Positions 14,600 to 20,828 of a stretch of 20,828 nt of DNA are shown here, piece after piece (position 1 is the first letter of the stretch; each line of letters begins with the position of its first letter). The notes under the pieces were generated by a model. It was not told where the DNA came from. It saw nothing but the letters and a program-made list of their open reading frames with translations, and made no database searches. The translations under genes were made by a program, and so were the position numbers. This stretch comes from an uncultured Bacteroides sp. (GTDB lineage: Bacteria; Bacteroidota; Bacteroidia; Bacteroidales; Bacteroidaceae): assembly GCF_958445495.1 (NCBI RefSeq), contig NZ_CAUCSQ010000067.1, forward strand, positions 1-20,828, given 5' to 3'.

Positions 14600-16873
14600 T
14601 TATTGAATCGTGAATGAATATGTTCCTCCTTTTTTCCATACAATTGCTTTAGACTGTTTGCCGGGATAAAGTCGTACGATACAATTATCGGGTATCTCGA
14701 TTGAACAGTTTCCTTGTTTGGTCAGGTTAAGATTAATATATCCCTCTTTCACTGATATACGTCCTTTTGCCCAATTCAATTCGAGTAAATCCGGTCGTAA
14801 GGTGTATTCTGAAATTTGCTGATCGGATTGTGAAAAGCCATAAATACCGTGCAGTATGGCAATGATCGGAGGTACACCGTTTGCCCCGTGGCAGAGGCTT
14901 AGTCCGAACGGGCGTTCATAGAATGTCAGTTGTTTTTCCAATGGACTATTCAATGAGAAGTTTTCAGGAAACCGGGTATTTCCCTGGCGTAGCCAATCGC
15001 CCCAGACATCATCCAATAGAGCAAACATCTCTTTGATACGTCCGGCTTTTATGTATGCCAGGCACTCATATCCTTTCTCATAACTGATGTTTTCTTTATA
15101 GAATGGGATAGACGGGATTACTTTGTCGAATAAATACGGGTAATTCTCTTCCGGGTAAAGTCCTGTCAGCACTCCCCAATATTGTGCATGGTGCGAGATA
15201 CGGTCGTCTTTGCTCCCATCTGTCCGGTAGCCGTTGATGAAAGCCTTCCGTTCATTATCCCAGAAGTAAGTTATAATGTTTTTGCCCAGTTGTCCGGCTT
15301 TCCGTTCATAGTGGCGGGCAAGGGAATGTTCTTTCCAGAGACGGGCAAAGTAGGCAGCAATTTTAAAATTCTGATATAACATCATTTGTCCGTATGCGGC
15401 TATTCCGAAATCATCCGGTCCCATTTTACGGGACCACCCTGGGATAAAACCTGTGGTGGGAGGTGCAGCCGCTAAAAATCCGTTCTCATCCTGAATGGAT
15501 TCATAAAGTGCTAGCTGTTGGAGAATACGGTCTTTAAACATCAGTGAAGTACTAAGGTCTCCATAATGTAGATAATCCTGTTTAAGTCCGATAAGAGCGT
15601 GTAAAGGATAGTCTACGATTCCCCAATCGGAAACTTTCGGATTGAAGGGCATCAGGGCAATGGAGATTCCATTGCGGGCTACTTGCCGGTCGCCAAATAC
15701 ATAATCACCACCCAATGCGCTGATTATAGCATCCATTGACCACGGCAGATAATCGCGTTTCACTCCATCCAGATAAAAGTTGTGCATGGATGTGTGTAAA
15801 GTAGCTATACCCGCTCTCCAAAGATTGTTGAGAGCTTCGTTGTCACTTTCAAATTGCATCCGGAATTCAACCGGCCACACTTTGGCATCGCAGCGGATAG
15901 AAGCCACTGTACAAGGATGATCGCAGGAAATTTTCAAATACCTCAATGCACGTTCGGGCAATTTGATTTCCTGTATCTTATCAGTCAGAACATAAGTTTT
16001 AACAGCTTTCTGTTCAAAACTTCCTACATCCTCATTCAGAGCCTCTTCCGGCGATTCTCCTACACTGAAAGAGATTTTGCCACTACCGGAAGCCTGTAAA
16101 ATGACACTTCCTACTTCCAAGTGGTGAAAATCTACCAGTAAACAACCATTTTTACCTATTTCTAATATACCATTTTTATGAGTCGCATTTCGTACTATGA
16201 TGAATTGTTTTGCCGGGATAGATACTGTCAGTTCCTGTTCGTCATCAGGAGATTTTCCCGGTTTATTGTATCTTGCATCTGTTTCGGGCAGCTTCCAGTG
16301 CTGGCCGTCCAGGCTTACTTGCCATTTTTCTATATTTTCTGCATTTTCTCCTTTTACGATCAGTGCGGGAAGTTGTTTATCTGTTGTCACATCAAAAAGC
16401 AGCAAGTGTTTTCCAGGCATCAGTTTAAATGTTCCGGTTCCTACTGTCTGCCCTTTTTCCGGTTGTATTTTGTTTTTCCCATTGATGGAAAAAGTTACAT
16501 TTCCTGTTGCATTCCAACAGATTTCCGTTTCTTCAGAGAGCGTCAGTTCTTTCCGGAAAAACGTCCGGTATGCGTCTTTCGTAAAATTGCCGGGATAGCC
16601 TACGTTTACACAACGTTCGGCCGACTTTTCTTTTTGTATTCGCTGAAGATGTGCGCTTAATTGTCCCGGATACCACATATAACTGCTATTCCAGCTTGTG
16701 GCTTCTTCTACGGGAAGAATTTTACACGATGCATCCAATAAAGGATCGAATACTGTATTTTGTGCTGTTAACGGCAGAAACGTGCAGCTCCATACTCCCA
16801 AGTATAGGAGCAAGCGGTTCATTTTTCGTCTACCGGTTGGATTGAATGGATAAGGTAGTCTGTTGTTTTTCAT
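14600..16873 (-). CDS. Secreted GH78-like (alpha/alpha)6 glycosidase, probable alpha-L-rhamnosidase
   Basis: First gene of the operon, 757 residues from ATG 16873. The hydrophobic signal segment begins at the internal methionine, ATG 16822 (MNRLLLYLGVWSC...LTAQ), which is an equally good start. TTG 16900 is unlikely because it overlaps the promoter box. The N-terminal half holds beta-sandwich domains beginning with WNSSYMWYPGQ. The barrel from about 350 contains YLDGVKRDYLPWSMD, with D381 a candidate acid, and RFPENF, with E637 a candidate base. SLCHGANGVPP near the barrel end is the counterpart of the SLCH motif of GH78-type enzymes. It is diverged from the GH78 at the operon end, so the two probably split linkages or substrates between them. 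Activity as alpha-L-rhamnosidase is inferred from family resemblance; another uncommon glycosidase activity is possible. Confidence 0.8.
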   Translation of the reverse strand: MKNNRLPYPFNPTGRRKMNRLLLYLGVWSCTFLPLTAQNTVFDPLLDASCKILPVEEATSWNSSYMWYPGQLSAHLQRIQKEKSAERCVNVGYPGNFTKDAYRTFFRKELTLSEETEICWNATGNVTFSINGKNKIQPEKGQTVGTGTFKLMPGKHLLLFDVTTDKQLPALIVKGENAENIEKWQVSLDGQHWKLPETDARYNKPGKSPDDEQELTVSIPAKQFIIVRNATHKNGILEIGKNGCLLVDFHHLEVGSVILQASGSGKISFSVGESPEEALNEDVGSFEQKAVKTYVLTDKIQEIKLPERALRYLKISCDHPCTVASIRCDAKVWPVEFRMQFESDNEALNNLWRAGIATLHTSMHNFYLDGVKRDYLPWSMDAIISALGGDYVFGDRQVARNGISIALMPFNPKVSDWGIVDYPLHALIGLKQDYLHYGDLSTSLMFKDRILQQLALYESIQDENGFLAAAPPTTGFIPGWSRKMGPDDFGIAAYGQMMLYQNFKIAAYFARLWKEHSLARHYERKAGQLGKNIITYFWDNERKAFINGYRTDGSKDDRISHHAQYWGVLTGLYPEENYPYLFDKVIPSIPFYKENISYEKGYECLAYIKAGRIKEMFALLDDVWGDWLRQGNTRFPENFSLNSPLEKQLTFYERPFGLSLCHGANGVPPIIAILHGIYGFSQSDQQISEYTLRPDLLELNWAKGRISVKEGYINLNLTKQGNCSIEIPDNCIVRLYPGKQSKAIVWKKGGTYSFTIQ

Positions 16874-16897
16874 GGATTCCGTTTTAGAGTTCGGAAG

Positions 16898-16905
16898 CAA
16901 ATGTA
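16898..16905 (-). promoter_or_regulatory. Candidate -7 box of the glycosidase operon
   Basis: TACATTTG on the minus strand matches the Bacteroides -7 element TAnnTTTG exactly. No TTTG is found 19-21 bases upstream, as would fit a promoter that depends on an activator. The start of transcription would be about 16891, giving a leader of roughly 20 bases to ATG 16873 or 70 bases to ATG 16822. Confidence 0.45.
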
Positions 16906-16943
16906 AGACAATCCATGAATACTATTTCTCTGAATCATTACAT

Positions 16944-16964
16944 CAAACATACGTCACTTGTTTG
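16944..16964. promoter_or_regulatory. Inverted repeat CAAACA-n9-TGTTTG, candidate activator site
   Basis: Perfect 6-bp arms at 16944-16949 and 16959-16964, centred about 63 bases upstream of the inferred transcription start. That is a usual place for an activator dimer. It lies between the regulator's terminator and the operon's -7 box, so the neighbouring LuxR-type regulator is the natural candidate to bind it. Confidence 0.4.
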
Positions 16965-16965
16965 T

Positions 16966-17007
16966 TTTAACAGAAAAGAAGATGATACAATCATACATCA
17001 TCTTCTT
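16966..17007 (-). terminator. Intrinsic terminator of the regulator gene
   Basis: A perfect 11-bp inverted repeat, AAGAAGATGAT (16976-16986) and ATCATCTTCTT (16997-17007), encloses a 10-base loop. Read on the minus strand the stem is followed by TTTTCTGTT. It lies about 80 bases after the regulator stop codon and separates the regulator from the glycosidase operon. Confidence 0.75.
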
Positions 17008-17084
17008 CTAAGTGATTAATAATCAAAAGACTATTTCTTTAAAATGTGGGTATGAGTGTTTAATCATACAGTTTACCCGGCGAC

Positions 17085-19871
17085 CTAAATAGTAAGTATA
17101 TAAGAAGTCAGACTGCTTTCCTGCTCCAGATTCAGTTTCCGTTTCAACCGGTATTTCTTCAGTTCAACAGACCGTAGAGCAATTCCCATAATAACAGATA
17201 TTTCTTTGGTAGACAAATTTGCCCGTATCAGACAACAGAATTTTAATTCCGAGGGAGACAAATCGGGATATGCCTTTTGCATACGCAGCATAAATTCATA
17301 GTGTACTTCTACGAAATAATTCTCGAAGGACAATAACTTATCTTTCTCTGTGGCTCCTTCCTGAATGATTTTCATAAGCCGGCGGTAGAGTTTGTTGGGA
17401 TAACGTTCTCCCAATTCATTCTTTTGTGTTTCCACTTCCGTAGAGATGGCATCCAATAGTTCTTGCTTCTGCGTAAGGAAACGCATACGGTTTTTCAGTT
17501 CGCTTTCCTGATTTCTTACCTTTTCCTGTAATTGCTCATAAGCCTGTTGCTGCAATTCTTCTGCATGTTTTTTCTGCTCTTCCTCGTATTTCCGGAGAAG
17601 TCTCTTCCGTTTGCGTTCACTGATAAACATTACTATACCGGCTGTGATAACCAGCAGTGTGAGAACATACAGTGCAATCATCCATGTCCGTTTATAGAGA
17701 GGTGGAGAGACGACTATCGGAATAATCAGTGAATTCTGATTACTGTCTTTTATTTCAAGCTGATAAGAACCGGAGGGCAGATTAGTGAAATAAATGGTTC
17801 CCGAAGTCTGCCACGAGCTCCATTCATTGGTTACTCCGGGTAGCCGGTAAGAGATGGAAGTAGTGTGTGTACTCAATCCTGTAGTTACCTGAATGGTGAT
17901 ATTGGTGGCTGTATTGGGAAGTTCTATTTCTTGCTGGTGGAAATCTGCATAATGAACGATGTTATTATTGTCGGTAAAGCAAAATATTTCCATCTCCAGA
18001 GGAGCCGGATTGGCCGTGCAGCGGCTGACCATCTTATTATTTATAACGACCGTCCCTTCACAAGTGGAAACAAACGTGATGGAATCATTGATAGATTTAA
18101 GATTGTAGTGCTTGTCATAAAGCATCAGTTCGTTATCTACAAAAGGCCAGTGCATAACCGGTTCAGCAGATAAGTCTGCTATATGATACAGAAATAACTC
18201 TTCATCTGTTGCCACCCAGATATCGTTCTTGTATGCAGTTTTGACAGACTGGAGCTTGTCCAGATACAATATCTCTTTGCTTATGTTTTCCAGCCTGTTG
18301 AAATTCTTCCCTGAAATATCGAACTGATAGATTCCTTTCGGGGTGGCAAACAGAATTTTATCTTCAACTTTAAATAAGCTGATTCTGTTGTAATTGGCAT
18401 ATCCGTCAATCTCGGAGAAGTTATCAAATTCCGTAACTTCGGTCAATTCACGGTTGATGCGCAAACGATAAATACCTTTTTCGGGATGAATAGCCCATAC
18501 AGTATGGAGATTCTCCGGCATGATACTCGCATAATCTCCAGTATTCATGAGCAAAGAACGGTATTTCCAAGTATTGTCTTTGTATTCGAGTAGTGCGATT
18601 CCGGAATAAGAACGTAGGAAGATGTATTCGTCCCCGTGGTCGGCTACGTATTCAAATTGCCGTACTCCGTTTATGTTGCAGAACGGTTCGAAACTGGAAC
18701 GTTGCGGAGTCATTTTAAACAGTTGTGTCGTAGTGCCGCACAATAGTTCGTTTTTCAGATTGCAAAATTGCAGAGGATATATGGAAGTCGGTATTTTCTT
18801 TCCGTCTTCCTCATAAAGATAGATGCCCTGATTGGAGGCAACATACGTTTTTCCATTAAAATGAGCTGCATCAAAGAAAGTTCCTATGTCGGTATTGGTT
18901 TTCCAGAGGTAGGTTGCCGGTTCGAGGATAATGGATGAAATACCGTTGTCGAGTGAAAGCCAGAGGGAGTTTTCATCGGCAAAACACAGGCCGTGAATGT
19001 TGAGATCTTGCAGTTGTGAAGAATGGTAATGTGTCTGTCGGTTAGTTTTCAGGTCTATCAGGAACAGTCCGTCACCTATCGTACCGACAGCAAGCAGTTC
19101 ATCTTTCCAGATACTTCCGCAGTCTATCCGCACAGGAATGTGAGTTTCATTTTCCAATTGCATGAACAGACCTATTTCATTGTTTTTTAATGAATATATC
19201 TTTCCGTCAGATTGCCCTATCAGGTACTCGTTATCGGCTATTTGAAACATGAATTTGGTTTCGCCGTTCCCAAAGACTGCCTGATCGCAAAAAGTCTCGA
19301 GCTTACCTTTATGAATCAGCATGAGGGCTCCCCCGCACTTCTGGGTAAATAGTTTCTCTCTGACTTGGTAAAGAGAAACACAACAGTCATTCTTAAGCAG
19401 GTAATCCATGACTTTGCCGTCATAACAGATGATGTTGCCAAAAGAATGAAAGTAAACTTTTCCCTCGGTTTCACCAATACTCCAGAAAGTCTCTCCTTTC
19501 ATTCCCAGTTTGTTAACCAGAGGCAAGAGAGAAGTATAAATGATTTTTCCGTTCGTATCGTATTCCCAATAACCGATGTTGTTGTCGCCAGCCGTATAGA
19601 CTCTGTTACCGATACAACGTACTGCACGTACGGTACTGCGCTCATCCGGTTCGAGAAGCGTCCAGTCATTTCCGTTATACCTTAGTAATCCATTGTTATT
19701 GCTGCTGTAAAGAATCTGTTCGGAAGAGATCGTAATTCCCCAGTTCTGAATCCCGCCTTTGTAGTTTTTATAGTTATAGTTTGTAATCTGCACGGGAGTC
19801 TGCGCTGTACCCGGAGTGATACAGGCGAAAGGCAATATACAAAGCCAAAGAAAAATCCAGCAGTATTTCAT
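17085..19871 (-). CDS. Membrane-anchored sensor-regulator: propeller repeats, Y_Y_Y domain, TM, coiled coil, LuxR-type HTH
   Basis: Likely one-component transcription activator of 928 residues, with its sensor in the periplasm and its DNA-binding end in the cytoplasm. The signal segment is at 1-24 (WIFLWLCILPFACITPGTAQ). Repeated blades such as NNGLLRYNGNDW and NNIGYWEYD (about 30-640) form two-component-type propellers. A Y_Y_Y domain covers about 650-720 and a transmembrane helix about 730-750. A long charged coiled coil follows (KRKRLLRKYEEEQKKHAEEL and onwards). The C-terminal 58 residues are a LuxR/GerE-like helix-turn-helix (LSPSELKFCCLI, STKEISVIMGI, RSVELKKYRLKRKL). No histidine kinase or receiver is present, unlike hybrid two-component systems. 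ATG 19871 is chosen for the signal sequence and the promoter just upstream; an in-frame ATG at 20012 would run through a repeat and is rejected. It lies directly upstream of the glycosidase operon and probably controls it. Confidence 0.88.
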   Translation of the reverse strand: MKYCWIFLWLCILPFACITPGTAQTPVQITNYNYKNYKGGIQNWGITISSEQILYSSNNNGLLRYNGNDWTLLEPDERSTVRAVRCIGNRVYTAGDNNIGYWEYDTNGKIIYTSLLPLVNKLGMKGETFWSIGETEGKVYFHSFGNIICYDGKVMDYLLKNDCCVSLYQVREKLFTQKCGGALMLIHKGKLETFCDQAVFGNGETKFMFQIADNEYLIGQSDGKIYSLKNNEIGLFMQLENETHIPVRIDCGSIWKDELLAVGTIGDGLFLIDLKTNRQTHYHSSQLQDLNIHGLCFADENSLWLSLDNGISSIILEPATYLWKTNTDIGTFFDAAHFNGKTYVASNQGIYLYEEDGKKIPTSIYPLQFCNLKNELLCGTTTQLFKMTPQRSSFEPFCNINGVRQFEYVADHGDEYIFLRSYSGIALLEYKDNTWKYRSLLMNTGDYASIMPENLHTVWAIHPEKGIYRLRINRELTEVTEFDNFSEIDGYANYNRISLFKVEDKILFATPKGIYQFDISGKNFNRLENISKEILYLDKLQSVKTAYKNDIWVATDEELFLYHIADLSAEPVMHWPFVDNELMLYDKHYNLKSINDSITFVSTCEGTVVINNKMVSRCTANPAPLEMEIFCFTDNNNIVHYADFHQQEIELPNTATNITIQVTTGLSTHTTSISYRLPGVTNEWSSWQTSGTIYFTNLPSGSYQLEIKDSNQNSLIIPIVVSPPLYKRTWMIALYVLTLLVITAGIVMFISERKRKRLLRKYEEEQKKHAEELQQQAYEQLQEKVRNQESELKNRMRFLTQKQELLDAISTEVETQKNELGERYPNKLYRRLMKIIQEGATEKDKLLSFENYFVEVHYEFMLRMQKAYPDLSPSELKFCCLIRANLSTKEISVIMGIALRSVELKKYRLKRKLNLEQESSLTSYILTI

Positions 19872-19903
19872 TTGTATTATACTTAGCAGATGTGTACCGG
19901 TAA

Positions 19904-19934
19904 CAAAGGTAAAAAGAAATTTTGAGCAGACAAT
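19904..19934 (-). promoter_or_regulatory. Promoter of the regulator gene
   Basis: TACCTTTG (19911-19904 on the minus strand) matches the Bacteroides -7 box. ATTG (19934-19931) stands 19 bases upstream and matches the -33 box TTTG at three of four bases. Transcription would start about 26-30 bases before ATG 19871, supporting that start. Confidence 0.55.
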
Positions 19935-19980
19935 TATCAAGGGTGGTTCTTCTTTGAAAAATATGGCTTGGCAGGTTCTT

Positions 19981-20101
19981 AGAGGAATAGTTTGGTGGAC
20001 ATATAGATTCACTGTACTGTGTATATATGTCCACCATGCTGGGTATATATGCCTATTGTACTGAATCTATATGTCCACCAAATCGGGTGTGTTATTCCTC
20101 T
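19981..20101. repeat. Repeat cluster: 21-bp perfect inverted repeat with further copies inside its loop
   Basis: Arms at 19991-20011 and 20062-20082 are exact reverse complements of 21 bases. The core TGGTGGACATATA also occurs in the loop (20036-20024, minus strand), there followed, after four variable bases, by CAGTACA as in the right arm. A weaker fourth copy, GGCATATATACCCAG, lies at about 20053-20039. On the minus strand the units follow each other every 20-24 bases, the last one inverted. Outer 9-bp arms AGAGGAATA (19981-19989) and TATTCCTCT (20093-20101) extend the symmetry into the stop codon of the next gene. No T-run follows either arm, so a simple terminator is unlikely. It stands about 60 bases upstream of the regulator's -33 box. 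It may be a dispersed repeat, an operator array or an inversion site. Confidence 0.85.
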
Positions 20102-20796
20102 ACCTCGAATGTGCCACAGACATTATTGGTGCCATCCCATATTCCGTTTGTTCCGACGTATGTATAGGCACCGTCATCAATCCTGTAACGGAATGAATAA
20201 TAGTATGTTCCCGCTTCGGGTATTTCGGAGGTAAAGCCTTGATAATACCATTCATTTCCCCAGTCACCACTCCAAGGGCAAGTAGTCCATATCCATTCGC
20301 CGCTTGACGGATCGGAACTTGTGGCAGAGTAGCCGATTTCGCATGTCAGATGCTTATTGCCGGAAGTGGCAGCTTCTTCCAGATCGGTTAATCCTTTGAT
20401 TTCAATCTTTGAGCCTGCATTGAAAGCTTCCCCTTTCTTGGGAGAGTTGTCCTGACGCCATTGCAGATTTACCCAACTGATAACCAGTTTGCTGTAATCT
20501 ATACCATCGTCATCATCGCCGTCATCACCCCCTCCGGATGCTTCTTTTACTTCGAATGTCCCGTTTACGTTGTCGATTCCATTCCATAGTCCGCCTGTTC
20601 CTGCGTATTTGTAAGGACCGGAGCCGTTACGGATGCGGAAAGTATAATAGTAAGTGCCGGCAGGAAGTCCGCTGATATGTCCCTGATAGTAGAAGTTATC
20701 TCCCCAATCTCCATTAAACCAGCAGTCGTCCGTACTTGAAGTCCAAGTCCAGTCCGGTCCGGACGGGTCTGTATTACTTAAGGTGAGTTCTATCAA
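20092..20796 (-). CDS. SusE/SusF-like or Ig-type tandem-repeat secreted protein, 5'-incomplete
   Basis: The C-terminal 234 residues of a probable surface glycan-binding or structural protein. It has two homologous beta-sandwich repeats, about 1-87 (incomplete) and 106-234. Each carries a WxW-SxxDxWxxGDWG-like stretch, then YYQG, then GTYYY(T/S)FR-R, Y-Y-GT-G-WDG-NNV-GTFEV. They are joined by an acidic linker (GGGDDGDDDDG). Comparable repeats occur in secreted Bacteroidota proteins and polysaccharide-utilization lipoproteins; the ligand is unknown. The apparent TTG start at 20796 is not a true start: the first repeat begins in mid-fold, and an in-frame stop at 20805-20803 together with the window edge hides the N-terminal part. 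The gene is read towards the regulator, so it is the last gene of a unit lying mainly beyond the window, where a SusC/SusD pair might be found. Confidence 0.65.
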   Translation of the reverse strand: MIELTLSNTDPSGPDWTWTSSTDDCWFNGDWGDNFYYQGHISGLPAGTYYYTFRIRNGSGPYKYAGTGGLWNGIDNVNGTFEVKEASGGGDDGDDDDGIDYSKLVISWVNLQWRQDNSPKKGEAFNAGSKIEIKGLTDLEEAATSGNKHLTCEIGYSATSSDPSSGEWIWTTCPWSGDWGNEWYYQGFTSEIPEAGTYYYSFRYRIDDGAYTYVGTNGIWDGTNNVCGTFEVEE

Positions 20797-20828
20797 TTCA
20801 ATTTATCCTCTTGTATCAGACAGCAGAA

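Noticed and set aside
16874..16900. TTG 16900 as start of the GH78-like gene
   Set aside because: It is a rare start codon that would overlap the candidate -7 box and lengthen an already long stretch before the signal peptide.
19872..20012. N-terminal extension of the regulator from ATG 20012
   Set aside because: The extension would run through the promoter boxes and into the repeat arm, and would place 47 residues ahead of a clear signal peptide. ATG 19871 is preferred.
19774..20064. Small open frames on both strands across the repeat cluster
   Set aside because: They arise from the inverted repeat itself, overlap the regulator start, and have no ribosome site or family resemblance.
19991..20082. 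Inverted repeat read as a rho-independent terminator of the upstream gene
   Set aside because: The loop is 50 bases and no T-run follows either arm. Internal extra copies of the arm are also not expected of a terminator.
19991..20082. CRISPR-like array
   Set aside because: Units are adjacent with no unique spacers, one is inverted, and no cas genes are present.

Overview
The window looks like accessory glycan-foraging DNA from a gut Bacteroides or close relative (Bacteroidota). The basis is the gene content: a BACON-domain M60 peptidase lipoprotein, a multi-domain GH31, GH78 and GH3 secreted enzymes, a propeller/Y_Y_Y/LuxR membrane regulator, and a SusE/F-like repeat protein. Promoter-like sites of the Bacteroides type (TAnnTTTG at -7) and moderate G+C agree with this. 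No SusC/SusD pair, rRNA, tRNA, CRISPR array or recognisable transposase gene is present.

Left part (1-3743, + strand): the 3' portion of an endonuclease/exonuclease/phosphatase-fold enzyme carrying a sialidase-type N-terminal beta domain. It is followed 13 bases later, behind a strong Shine-Dalgarno site, by a surface-type lipoprotein with BACON, discoidin-like and M60 (HEIGH) metallopeptidase domains, a kind known for cutting O-glycosylated mucins. A hairpin lies between it and the convergent orphan ECF sigma factor (3825-4391, -). Divergently from the sigma gene runs a 1279-residue GH31 enzyme (4695-8534, +) with FN3, F5/8C, dockerin-like and cohesin-like C-terminal modules. Its catalytic domain resembles the GH31 alpha-N-acetylgalactosaminidase type, so this half plausibly serves host O-glycoprotein breakdown.

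Right part (8622-20828, - strand): a three-gene operon read right to left (GH78-like glycosidase, GH3 beta-glucosidase-type lipoprotein, GH78 alpha-L-rhamnosidase). It is preceded by a kinase-less membrane-anchored regulator with its own promoter-like site and terminator. The operon has no SusCD of its own and looks suited to rhamnose- and glucose-capped plant glycosides. Upstream of the regulator is an unusual repeat cluster (21-bp perfect inverted repeat with further copies in its loop), then the end of a tandem-repeat SusE/F-like protein.

Both outermost genes lose their reading frame within about 50 bases of the window ends. This fits either real gene decay or sequence error at contig ends. 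The strongest candidates for something undescribed are the repeat cluster before the regulator, the GH31 protein carrying both dockerin-like and cohesin-like modules, and the SusCD-free rhamnoside operon.
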